Positions 10,882 through 20,951 of a stretch of 64,000 bases of DNA are shown one piece after another. This DNA comes from Tenebrio molitor. Its lineage: Eukaryota; Arthropoda; Insecta; Coleoptera; Tenebrionidae. Where the stretch lies: positions 8,990,001 to 9,054,000 of the forward strand of contig NC_091049.1 in NCBI RefSeq assembly GCF_963966145.1, in the 5' to 3' direction. Position 1 is the first letter of the stretch; every line of letters starts with the position of its first letter. Below the pieces are notes generated by a model. It saw only the letters and a list, made by a program, of their open reading frames with translations. It did not search any database and was not told the origin of the DNA. The position numbers were made by a program, and so were the translations under genes.

Positions 10882-11175
10882 TCAGGAGAATGCCCAATGA
10901 TGGTACGAGGTAAAGCTCGAAGCGCATCTAAATTAAAATAAGTATCAATTAGGTATTTGAACTATAACATAAAAACAGACCTACCTTTTATTTTTTCAGG
11001 AGTAACATACATATTTATATTCTTCCTGAAGGTGACTGAAGCAGTCTTCTGTCTTGGAAGATTCCTTAACGCCTGAGAAACAAACATAATATAAATAATT
11101 AAATATAAATTTTGATTTTTCGTAAACATTGATTGATTATTATCAAAGTTTAAAAATTTAATTTTTACAGCCTAC

Positions 11176-11222
11176 CTGCGCTTTGGAATATTTTCACATC
11201 CGGGTACACAACACGGCTTCAT
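11176..11222 (-). pseudogene. Possible first exon of a THAP-type gene, fragment
   Basis: Minus-strand reading starts with ATG at 11222 and gives MKPCCVPGCENIPKR before a GTAGG donor-like sequence at 11171-11175. The CCVPGC pattern with an early basic stretch is how THAP zinc fingers begin. Downstream minus-strand open pieces (about 11074-10986 and 10937-10845) have splice-like borders, but their phase does not join cleanly: a stop appears in the expected phase. I regard it as a fragment or chance match. Confidence 0.25.
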
Positions 11223-12059
11223 TTTTTTACAAATTGTCCAAAAGTACTTAAAAATTGAACACAAAAACACAAAATCTACATGTATTTTTCCACTTTCCAC
11301 TAAATTGCGTCATGCCTCGCAACACTTTTCTGGGAATTACTAGGAAAGTGAATGCGATTGGGGATTTATCCAGGATGACCAACCGTAGGAATTACTAAAT
11401 TGTGTTGGTAGTAGCAAATTTTTTAATTTTTTTCTGATCTGAGCGCCATCTGTAGTTGCCGCAAAATATTAAACTTGATTCAAGGTCGTCTATTAGAGTG
11501 CCCTACCCCTGGTTAAATGGAGGTAACCGGAATTATTTGTAAGAGATTCCACACTTGGCTAATAGTTACCCCTGCATCCACTAGATGGCGCTCAACACAT
11601 TTGTTCGTAACAGAAATCTGTACAGAATGAAGACAATTTGTTAAATTAACGTATTTAATTACAATTATCTTCTGTAAATTAATAATAAAATAAATCACAT
11701 TTATTTATAAATATGTGTTGGTTTTTTCACAAGGATTTTATTCATTAATTTTTAACGTATAGGGGAATTTTGGTTTGACATTGGTACTTCTGGTTGCCTG
11801 GTTATATTGGTATCACTGTTAACCGTTCTGTGTTTCACGTTTAAATTATTTGAATTCAACAGTTATCAAGGTGGTTTGTTTATTTTGAATTTACTGAAGT
11901 TTTTATTGATCTCAAATGAAAATTTATGGATGAGATGAGTCTATTGAAAAATAATTTATCGTGCAAATTAAAATTTACTGGTAATGAACCATATTAGCAG
12001 AAATATCAGTATAGAAAAAAATGTGCAGTGCGGAAAAGAATTTCTTGAAAACTCTACAA
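11223..12059. other. AT-rich spacer, no gene seen
   Basis: Holds one copy of the GCGCCATCTGTAGTTGCCGC dispersed motif and a nearby CTAGATGGCGCTC motif; otherwise only short ORFs. Part of this stretch may be the promoter side of the P-like transposase gene that starts at 12383, but no core promoter could be fixed. Confidence 0.35.
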
Positions 12060-12181
12060 TAAAATACCGAGCGATCATTTAAAAAATAAATCGAGTTTGC
12101 TTTGGGGCCTATGCTATAGCATGGGTTGCCATAGGTAACACGCCGACTCGATTTATTTTTTAATTGATCGCACCGTATTTT
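12060..12181. mobile_element. Short foldback MITE upstream of the P-like transposase
   Basis: The 122-bp unit starts TAAAATACCGAGCGATCATT and its right end reads in reverse TAAAATACGGTGCGATCAAT; the arms continue to ATAAATCGAGT on both sides. The loop contains CCTATGCTATAGCATGGG. It lies 200 bp before the transposase start codon and could affect that gene's 5' leader or promoter. Confidence 0.65.
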
Positions 12182-12382
12182 ACCTTTCCTAAAAATGTGC
12201 AACTGGGACAAGACTTATTATTTCTATCTGGTCGAAGATTGTTTGGATTATACACGTAGGACTGTTTACTGTGTACTGTTGTTATAATTTTTTGTACCGA
12301 TTCGAAACTTGCTTGGTGTTTGTTATTTTTGTTGGTGCTTTGACCGGTGTGTGTTAATTATTGTACTTTCATTAATATTATC

Positions 12383-15355
12383 ATGGAGTCAGGAAACATT
12401 ATTTATAAAAATAAGTGTTGTGTACTAAATTGTAAATGTAATGATCGGGTGAGTAAAAGACATCGTTTTCCCAAAAACGTGGATCTATTAAAAAAGTGGG
12501 TGGAAAACATTAAAGAGCCACGTCTAAGGGAATTACATCCGGAACAAATATATTCTTCATTTTATGTGTGTAATAGACATTTTGCACAAGAGTATCTGGT
12601 ACCAGGAACAAGAAGGGGGCTTAGTAGAGATGCTGTTCCCACATTGTGTTTATCGGGTTAGTAAATAGGTGTTTTAAATAATTGCTAAATATGTTAATTG
12701 TTGTGGATGCTTTATTAAAGTGCTTTCTGAAGAAGATAATGTAATGGAAGTGGAAGTGCTTTCTGAAGAAGATAATGTGGAGATGGTGGAAGGTGGCATG
12801 CTACAGGAAGTGTCTGCTTCATGCACTAGTATACAGCCCAGTGATGATGAGGGGTGTAACCAAGTTGCTGATTTACCGACGACGACTTCAGAAGTAAAAG
12901 AATTCACCTCTGCAAAAACGCCTCATTTGTCACGTAAATAATATTCCTGTTCGTAATGCTAGTATATTAACAATCTCAATATTATTTAGACAAAAAACGT
13001 CGAGGAATTCTGTCGTATGTAGATGTGACTCGAGAAAAAAATTTGACCCCAAAATGTAAAAAGTTGTATAATATGGCGACCGAATGGGGACGTAGAACAG
13101 CAAGAGTGCAGCATAAAGTGAAAAATCTTCAAACAAGATTAGCTAATGCTGAGAAGGTAGCAAATAGCAAAAGCTTTGCAAATTTACTAGAACATGTTAA
13201 CAGCTCTACATATACTTTCATCATGCAACAAGTTAGGAATCAAAAATTAAGACCAAAAGCCAGAAGATTCACTTTAAATGAAAAAATATTATCTTTAACC
13301 TTATTAAAAGCAAGTGGAAAAGGCTATCGGTTGCTTTCAAAAATTTTTTGCTTGCCATCTAGAAAAACTTTGACAAATTTATTGACTAATATCCCATTGC
13401 GTCCCGGAATAAACAATCACATTGTTAACAGTTTAAAAATGACAGTGTCAAAACTGAAAAATCCTAATGATAAACTGTGTGCAGTTGTATACGATGAAAT
13501 ATCTTTGTCTTCGCTGTTATCATATAACAGAAAACATGACTGCGTCGATGGCTTACAAGATTTTGGCGATAAAAGATCTCCCACTATAGCAAATTATGCA
13601 AACATTTTCATGATTAAAGGAATATGTAGGCAATGGAAGCAACCCTTTTCCTTTACATTTAGCAGTGGTCCCACAAAACAGCTCCAACTTAAGGATATGA
13701 TTACAAAAGTTATTACTTCATGCCAAAATATAGGTCTGGAAGTAGTAGCCACAGTTTGTGACCAAGGCAGCTCCAATCAAGCAGCTATTAATGCCCTACT
13801 GAAGGAAACAAATGAAAACTGTTTGAGGGCAGGTGTTGAAAATAAGTATTTTGGTTTCCTTGTTAATGGAGTTGAGATAATCCCAATTTATGATGTACCT
13901 CATCTTTTCAAAGGAATCCGAAATAACTTGCTTAGTAAAGATTTACATTTTGAACTAAATGGAACCACAAAAGTGGCAAAATGGAGGCACATAGAACAGT
14001 TTTACATGTTAGATACTATGGATGAAACAACATTGTGCGCTAAATTAACTGATGCCCACATTTTTCCCAAGAAAATGAACAAAATGAAAGTATCACTGAT
14101 GGCCCAAGTGTTTAGTCATCAAGTTGGTTCATTAATTAAGCGTATTTCACAGTGGGGTAAGAGTGATATTGTTCACAAGGTTCTTTGATTTTTTAATATT
14201 TCAATTGCAGATATTGACTCTGAGTATCGATTAGAAAAAGAAGCTGTGGATACAGGAGATTTCATTTTATTCATAGACAAATTATTTGACAGTTTGAATG
14301 GAAATTCCAAGATTGCACCATCGCATAAACCCATGAAAGGGGCAGTGACCAGAACATCAGGACATGAGGAATTTTGGCAAGAATCTATTGGAATCATAAA
14401 GAAAATGAAGTTCTGGAATGGAAGTAAGAAGAAATTTGTTAGACCTCCGTCATTGTTAAACCTCATAAAAACGCTTCGGGCATTTATTTACTTGAAAAAA
14501 CTTCTTCTTAAAAAAAATAATTTTATCCTACCCAGAGCATTAAATCAAGATTGTTTGGAAAATTTTTTTGGCAGCGTAAGAGCACATGGAGCGAGGAATA
14601 CTTCTCCTGACGTATTTCATTTTATTACGTCATTTAAGTCATTGTTACTAAATAATTTTATGACCAGTCATTCACCTAGCTCCAATTGTGAAGATGACTA
14701 TAGCGCAGGGGCCTTAGATAATTTAAGATGTTTTATAACTGGCGAATGCATTGCTGGGGTTCGTCGTTTGGACGATTATGAACATCCTGCAAATGTACCA
14801 GCCACTGTGTTACGTGTAAAAAAAAGTAGAGTAGCCAAATCAACTATCGCGTATGTAGCTGGTTTTGTCGCCAGAAAAGTTTTAAAATCTACTAGCAATT
14901 GCCAAAATTGTAAAAATGTATTGTTGCATTCCGATGGCGATGTTGATCTAGGAGTGATCGAGGCAAGGCAATATGCAAACTGCAATTTGGTCAAACCTGG
15001 TAGCTATTTGTGTTTTGCGATAAGCCAGTCATTGTCAAGGCTTTTTTACTTAATTCCCAGGAATTGCCACAAAAATAATTTGTTTGCCATGTTGAAACAT
15101 GTAATTTTAAAAGAAGTTAATTTTATTGTGCTTAATTGTGTAGATCACACACACATCGGTGATTTAGTTGCCACTTCAATTATAAGGTGTATATTATATT
15201 ACTGGTGTAAATCTGTTAATAAGGTATTGGTTGGAAAGGACGAAAAATTCGTCAGGTATTTACGACATGAACCAAATAAAACTTTTATTGATCCTATTAA
15301 GTTGGAAGCCAGAAATAAATATTTAAAGAAAACCTTTAAAAAGTCTAAGCGCTAA
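12383..15355 (+). CDS. THAP-domain P-element-like (THAP9-type) transposase, four exons, apparently intact
   Basis: Exons 12383-12656, 12721-12933, 12990-14156 and 14211-15355 join to 2799 nt, exactly 932 codons plus stop, with GT-AG introns and consistent phases. Exon 1 is a THAP zinc finger (CCVLNCKC..., SKRHRFPK, then YVCNRHF, ending VPTLCL), which binds DNA. Exon 2 is acidic with the unit LSEEDNV repeated. Exon 3 begins with a basic linker and heptad-like stretch (about residues 185-220), then a catalytic core with VVYDEIS (D about 330), VCDQGSSNQAAIN (D about 418) and YDVPHLFKGIRNN. Exon 4 holds NQDCLENFFGSVR (E about 666), the DDE glutamate of this superfamily. Vertebrate THAP9 is near 900 aa, so the length fits. 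I chose MESGN as start, because the upstream MCVN methionine lies outside the family pattern. An A-rich AATAAA region follows at about 15462. Terminal inverted repeats were not found, so active element versus domesticated gene stays open. Confidence 0.88.
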
Positions 15356-15647
15356 CATCGCTTGTATTTCGTTCTTTCACACCAAATTTATTAGTACATA
15401 CCTACCTATTAACGGCCACCTTATTTTTTTATTGCTTTCAATCCTTTTGTAAATATGTTTAAATAAAAAAAAAAACATAAAATTTGTTTCTTGTTAATTA
15501 TCTGTAGAAAATCAACATAAACTAGTGAAAATGTATTTATTAATTATATATAATACATAGTTTTAAAAAAAATTTTTTTTTTCATAATCCTCTATCTGCA
15601 AAATATTTTCACTGGTTTTTATACTTTTTAAAATTGTGTAGACAATA

Positions 15648-15752
15648 CAGGGTTATTCACGAGGAATAAAGAGCCCGACTAAGTTTTTGATGCACCAATG
15701 TTGGATGGATTAAAAATTTGGTCGGGTTCTTTATTCTTCGTGAATAAGCCTG
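15648..15752. mobile_element. 105-bp MITE with CAGG(G/C)TTATTCACG ends and TA duplication
   Basis: Left CAGGGTTATTCACGAGGAAT and right, in reverse, CAGGCTTATTCACGAAGAAT are inverted. TA flanks both sides (15646-15647, 15753-15754). Arms extend to the CCCGAC block, about 37 bp each. The core TTATTCACG is shared with the tip of the MITE at 28835. No coding capacity; Tc1/mariner-type by its TA duplication. Confidence 0.8.
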
Positions 15753-15754
15753 TA

Positions 15755-16031
15755 ACTATAGTCAAAAAGTAATTTGACATATTTAAATTTCCCGCTTATG
15801 TCGGTTACCCTCGCCCACATCCGCTGTGGGGCGCTGAAGTTAGTTCCATTTGACACCACAGTAGATTACCATCTAAACCTTCTTTATCTATGGCCATAAT
15901 AAGCGCTTAGCGTTTTGATACAGTTGGCCATGGTTATCACAAATCACATATCCTTAGATAGGAAACTTAAATGGGAATATCGCCACAGACCATCAACAGA
16001 ATTAAGACTTTCAAAACCAGTATAAAACATG
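15755..16031. repeat. Dispersed repeat with block shared at 36040-36085
   Basis: ATCACAAATCACATATCCTT followed by AGATAGGAAACT near 15937-15967 recurs inverted at about 36049-36080. No gene is visible. Confidence 0.4.
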
Positions 16032-17162
16032 GGAGACACTGACAATACTAGCGCTGCTCTAGCGTTAGGCCAAACTAAATTACCGAATTTACTCGTTAAT
16101 CCGATCGGGAATTTCCGTTTAAAAAGGAATGTTGATTTGAATATTAATTAATAATGTCATCAGTAATTTTGAATTTTCTAATTTCTGCCAAGGTTTAGTC
16201 AATGAATTTTATAAATTGTTCTACAAAATAAATTACTCCAAACCAGTATCTTCAGATAATTTTTCGTTATCTTTTTATTTGGTAAGTTATCTTTTTCTTT
16301 TTGAAAAGGTACGAAATATGGTTTTTCAGATCGAAATTTTTATTTTATTTATTTGGATATGGGAAAAATTAAACATAAATGCTTTGTAAACAACAAAATC
16401 GGCGATAAAAAATAAACATTTTAAATTTCAAAAATTAGAAGAACAAAGGAAACGATGGATAGAAGCTTTAGGTAAATGTTGCACCACCCTTCAAAACAGA
16501 TAATGCCTTTATTTGCGAGAAACATTTTAGCAACAATTTCTTTACTCAAAAAACAAAACTCCATAAATACGCCCTGCCGTCGATTTTTCTTCGTGAAGAG
16601 AAACAAACTTCAATAAACAATGTTAGACCAGCTGAACAAATTGAAAATTCTACGATTACTGAAAATCCCACTGTAGAGAATCTAATCCTTCCTTGTGGCA
16701 AGTACTTGAATGCAAGAAAGTTAGTAGTCTTACTTCAAAAGGTAGAAACATTTATTATATGGACCGATATCAGCGAAAAACAATTTCAAAATTAAAAAAT
16801 CTTTTGCACGATTCTTAAATTATCTCCAGAAATTTTAAAAGTTAACGCAAAATCAAACTATTGAACTAATGCTACCCCTCAATTCAGTTTCACTCGCCTT
16901 TTAAACTAGCCCACTCATGCCCAAAAAATCCCAATTTACACACAAACTCGTTTAATGAACTACTAATTTGTTGTATATGTTAGAATTTGTATTAAAATGT
17001 TTAATTCTTAATTAGTCGTTTTTATTTTTTTTTAAATAAGTATCAATTTAAATCAAATTGAAAAAAAATAGGCAACTAGGTATACAGAAACTAGTCAGAT
17101 ATGCAACTTGTTATACATTAGTTTGGCCTAACGCTAGGGCAGCGCCACTTGAGCGCGTCTCC
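16032..17162. mobile_element. Short TIR element carrying a decayed THAP domain
   Basis: The left end (GGAGAC, then GCGCTGCTCTAGCGTTAGGC and CAAACTAA) and the right end in reverse (GGAGAC, then GCGCTGCCCTAGCGTTAGGC and CAAACTAA) match over about 50 bp apart from a short variable patch after GGAGAC. They enclose 1.1 kb containing THAP remnants. A clean target duplication is not visible; the flanks AAAACATG and GAAAATGT are only similar. It is probably a P-like or other THAP-using element, deleted and old. Confidence 0.6.
16359..16800 (+). pseudogene. Decayed THAP-domain transposase N-terminus
   Basis: Starts MGKIKHKCFVNNK; after frame breaks reads KLEEQRKRWIEALG, then AFICEKHFSNNFFTQKTKL and HKYALPSIFLREE. 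These are the halves of a THAP finger: a basic W-containing helix, CxxHF, then an ALPS-like turn. Stops follow MGKIKHKCFVNNKIGDKK and later positions, so it is dead. It lies inside the 16032-17162 inverted-repeat element, which it presumably once served. Confidence 0.55.
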
Positions 17163-17502
17163 GAAAATGTAATCCCACTTGACAGTCTTACTATAGTTTA
17201 ATTGTCTGTGAATATCGCAAATAAAATTTTTAGGTGTGAAACTTGACTAGAAGTTGCCCCCGCAGTCGTGGGAGGGCGCTGTACAGTAAGAGTTGGTAAC
17301 AATTGTCTTTGATTATACCGACTGAAAATCATTTGTTTGGTAATTCCCAGAATTGTGAATTTAAGTTCGATATTGTTCAAATCTTTAGCGTTATTTTCGT
17401 TTTGTTCCGTTTAGGGCAAGGTAGAATGCGTGGTTCTGTGATTCAGTGTTGACTGGTATCATTTTCGAGTCATTAATAGTATTGTGCAAGTTGAATATTG
17501 AG

Positions 17503-17770
17503 ATGGAAATGAAAGAGATAAAATACAAAAATAAGTGTTGCGTTCCTGGATGTAATAACCAAGCAAGCAAAAGACATCGTTTTCCCAAAGATCCCGATTT
17601 ATGTCAACGATGGATCGAGAACATAAAGTCAGCTCGTCTTCAATGTTTGACAGCAGCAGAAATTTATGGGAGATGTTACGTGTGCAACATCCATTTCGCG
17701 AGAGAATTTATTGTAGAGGGTACTTTACGAGGACTTCGTAAAAATGCTGTACCCACTCTACATTTGGGTG
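17503..17770 (+). pseudogene. Exon 1 (THAP zinc finger) of the broken P-like transposase
   Basis: Start chosen at MEMKEIKYKNKCCVPGC, matching the position of the start in the intact homologue. The exon ends with VPTLHLGG before a GTGAGT donor and has the same phase (one extra base) as the homologue, which supports the exon border. Confidence 0.7.
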
Positions 17771-17796
17771 GTGAGTACTGATACAGTGCGTTAATA

Positions 17797-17853
17797 TACC
17801 GGGACATTTTTTTAACATTGAACATAGCCCATACTTATTCCCTATGTTCAGGC
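17797..17853 (-). repeat. Short hairpin repeat ending CCCGGTATAT, copy 2 (inverted)
   Basis: Reads in reverse GAACATAGGGAATAAGTATG and GGCTATGTTC, followed by GTTAAAAAAATGTCCCGG and TATAT. Same unit as 2879-2941 and 19573-19637; lies in intron 1 of the broken P-like gene. Confidence 0.6.
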
Positions 17854-18369
17854 GCGGATAAAGAATTTTACTTAGGGGGAGGGGGGGCAATTTTTCTCCA
17901 ATTTTGTCTATCTACCAGAAAATTTGTTCTATACGAAAAAAATGTATAAACATCAATTTGTCATTCATACAATAATACTTGCATTTGAATGTTCAGCTAC
18001 TCTGACCGGCACAAAAAGCGACTCATTATGATTTTTTAATAAATAATCTTGAAATGGAATAAATAATCTTTATTAAATAACATTTTTAATTTACAATGCG
18101 AAAATTTCCGATAATAATGCGGAATCTGGAAAATATATTGAAATATCTTGAAATTATATTTGTGCTTATTTTTTTTTTATAATGGTTAAATTGGGATATT
18201 TTCATTGATCGGGAGAGGTTTGGTCACCATGGCAACCGAATTGTTTTGTTTCAATAAATTATTGAAAAGTTTGCGCCACTTCCATGTTGTGTTTTTGTCG
18301 GTTGTTTTACGCGTTAAAAGATTTAATTTGACAATACGAGATACTAATTCAAAATACTGTTCAAATTTT

Positions 18370-18720
18370 AACAATTTTTCATAACATAATTTTTTTGTTC
18401 GACACTGTCAGAATTTAATAATTTTCTCCTGTGTGAATGGATTTTGATAAATTTGACAACTTGTCAAAACGAAACGTCAAGCTAATTTTAATAATTTTCA
18501 GCGATTTGGAGCTTGGGGGGCTCGTCGAACAAAAAAACGTTGTATTCAACTCGTTCTTGTGTAATTTGGGCTTTTTTTGGCACTCGCGGTCCTTTAAAAC
18601 TCTCGTTTCACTCGAGTTTTAAACTGGTCCACTCATGCCAAAAAAAGCCCAAATTACACACGAACTCGTTAAATAAACTACAATTTTTTTCTAAAAATAG
18701 CTTTTATCATTTTTCATTAA
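18370..18720 (+). repeat. Dispersed repeat with palindrome, three copies in window
   Basis: Contains ATTTTCTCCTGTGTGAATGG, then GACAACTTGTCAAAACGAAA, and a palindrome (about 18550-18676) whose arms are TGTAATTTGGGCTTTTTTTG and its complement. Related copies: 38335-38560 (inverted) and 16885-16985 (partial). Non-coding; class unknown. Confidence 0.5.
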
Positions 18721-19572
18721 AATCTTATTTCCTGTGTTTAATGTTTTGTTTGTCGGATATTCTTTGGCAAAGAATAACCTAAATAGCACTTATCAATACA
18801 ACATGATACCAAAAAAAAAAATCTCAAGACAATGAATTAGGTACTTAAAATTCAAAGTGAGTCGTTTTTTGTGTCGGTCAGTGTATTTAGATGATTCGAA
18901 AAGAATTATGAAATAAAAACATAGGTATAGGAAACGAAAAGTCCGTAACATGTAGACAATAAGTAGACATAAATAAAAGCAATACTCTCACACCCTGGAC
19001 ATGGCGTATTTTAAACGGAATACAAAGAAAACGGGGTACCTAATTAACGGGATAAGACGGCTGGGTTTGACAGCTGGGCAGTGATGGATCACTCCTTCGA
19101 CTCCAGGAATAATGGCACCAAACAACCACTTTGAAAAAACATCTTACACACACTATTGTTCACTGTGCTGTGTTACATTCGCTTTCGCATTCGACTAATT
19201 TGGTCCGGCTTTAAAATACTGAAAGGACCCAATAATTATTATGAAATAGAGAAATACAGATAATACTTCAGATTAGGCCCTCAGGCAACCGGTGGTGACA
19301 AATGGGTCATAAAAAATATAACTCGGTCCAACCCTTTCTCGAAATTCGTAAAGGTTTGTTTGGCAAAACAAGTCCATAAATCCATCAGATATCTGGACGT
19401 GACTGCGACATGAGCAAAAGACGGAAAAAAAGTGGACAGTTATTCAATTGTCTTGTAGTAAAGTGACTTGTAAAGAAATGATGTGTTTATGACGATTTCA
19501 AAATATTGAAATTGGTCAAAATAAAGTACTCGTACTTCGATTTCGCTTTACTCGGGGCAATTGCAACCATTG
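18721..19572. other. Intronic spacer, no gene seen
   Basis: An open stretch of about 45 codons near 19269-19405 (PQATGGDKWVIKNITRSNPF) has an acceptor-like start but no recognisable motif. Nothing else is supported. Confidence 0.25.
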
Positions 19573-19637
19573 TTAAAATTGAACATAGGGAATAAATATT
19601 GACTATGTTCAGAGTTAAAAAAATGTCCCGGTATATG
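19573..19637 (+). repeat. Short hairpin repeat ending CCCGGTATAT, copy 3
   Basis: TTGAACATAGGGAATAAATA, then TTGACTATGTTCAGAGTT and the A-run, ending GTCCCGGTATAT. It is nearly identical to the copy at 2879. Confidence 0.6.
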
Positions 19638-19644
19638 TATTTTT

Positions 19645-20520
19645 TATACTGGCTTCTAAAGTGACGGTTTTCGGATCATTTATACCGTATGTCCCCGGAT
19701 TGGGTTCACAAGAGGAAAAAATAAATATTTTTGATTTTACGCAAAAACTTCAGAGGAATAACATTTTTTGCTTCATTTGAAACCCCCATTTGTGTCATTA
19801 AAATCTCAGTATTGATATTGTACTGCATCCTTAAAGTAACATTTTCTGTTAAAATTTGGACTTACCCCCAATTTCATAATCAGCCTAAAGTTACTTTAAC
19901 ATTAAAGTTTACCATTTACCATAGAAACATATTGTTGCAACAATCCATTAAAGTCAGTTTAAGCTGAAGTCGACTTTAAGTTTATTATGAAACTGGCCCT
20001 TAGGTAATTAATTTTTATGTTATACATTTTATTACAATTGGCCTCGTTTTTTATTATTTTTATTACTTTTTTCAAAATGTTGTCTTTAGAACAAAGAATT
20101 TATTTAATCCAGTGTTGGACCGGTTTTCGTCACATAATTACAAAACTTAATGAATAATTTCCCAACACTTATGTACTTATGCATGGGTGTTCAGAAGCTT
20201 AAACTTCGATGTAGGGTTGAATTATGTGGAGAAAACGGCGGAGAGTTAATAGAATACTTGTACATTCAATTATCGTTTGATTTCTTTAAAAAAAATATAT
20301 ATTTTTTCTGCATTTTCTTTTATTTTAATGTTACGTCTTCCTCTGTGTTGAAGAAGACTTTTTAATAACAGAAATGGGGGTTTCAAATGAATAAAAAAAT
20401 TGTATTCCTCTGAAGTTTTCGCGTAAAATCAAAAATAAAAATGGTTTTCCTCTTTTGAACTCAATCCGGGGACTTACGATAGAACAAAAAGTACATCTTT
20501 AGAGTCCTATAATACTTTAA
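19645..20520. mobile_element. Foldback transposon with inverted ends of over 100 bp
   Basis: The left arm (CTTCTAAAG, then GTCCCCGGATTGGGTTCAC, then TTGATTTTACGCAAAAACTT and CAGAGGAAT, to about 19800) pairs with the right arm (about 20365-20515) in reverse. The interior is AT-rich with no transposase. A smaller TTA-flanked MITE is nested at 19865-19999. Class unknown. Confidence 0.65.
19865..19999. mobile_element. MITE of the GGGCCAGTTTCATAA family, TTA duplication
   Basis: Right end in reverse GGGCCAGTTTCATAATAAAC; left end CCCCCAATTTCATAATCAGC. TTA flanks both sides (19862-19864, 20000-20002). A three-base TTA/TAA duplication is typical of PIF/Harbinger-type MITEs. Related tips occur at 35751-35912 and 39299-39440. 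Confidence 0.6.
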
Positions 20521-20634
20521 GATGAAAACGAAATCATCATTTTACTATCTATTTATTTTCTTATTTTGCTAAAGTACAAGAAACGAGTGATGTTGAACCG
20601 CTGAACGTTAAGGACATCACATTACAACCAATGG

Positions 20635-20819
20635 AACTAGTATTTAAAAACTTTCAAATGGGGTGCGCCAGTTGTGTTTTGTTTTTGTTACTAGGATATA
20701 TTGAATCCTTGTTATTTTATGTATGTTTTTCGTTTTGTCACCTCTATATAATAAAAATATCATATTGAGTCCTTTGTCCGGTTATTTCTGTTCATCAAAA
20801 TAACTCCTGGACCTCAACA
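20635..20819 (+). repeat. Copia-1 5' LTR
   Basis: Starts ...TAGTATTTAAAAAC, where the 3' LTR has TGTTAG, and ends CCTCAACA. Contains TATATAATAAAAATATC near the promoter/polyadenylation position. Confidence 0.85.
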
Positions 20820-20835
20820 TGGTAGCAGAGCGTGG
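20820..20835 (+). promoter_or_regulatory. Copia-1 primer-binding site
   Basis: TGGTAGCAGAGCGTGG directly abuts the LTR and matches the type of PBS complementary to the 3' end of initiator methionine tRNA. This differs from the internal-tRNA type in Copia-2 and Copia-3. Confidence 0.7.
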
Positions 20836-20951
20836 TTCCTCGTGAAGAAGTGATTCTTGTTGCTGGAGCGAACGGTGTCGAGGAAGCGTGGATTGTTAGC
20901 GCGGTCGACGGATTGCTGTTTTCTTTTGTTCGCTGGATTTGAAGCAACAGT

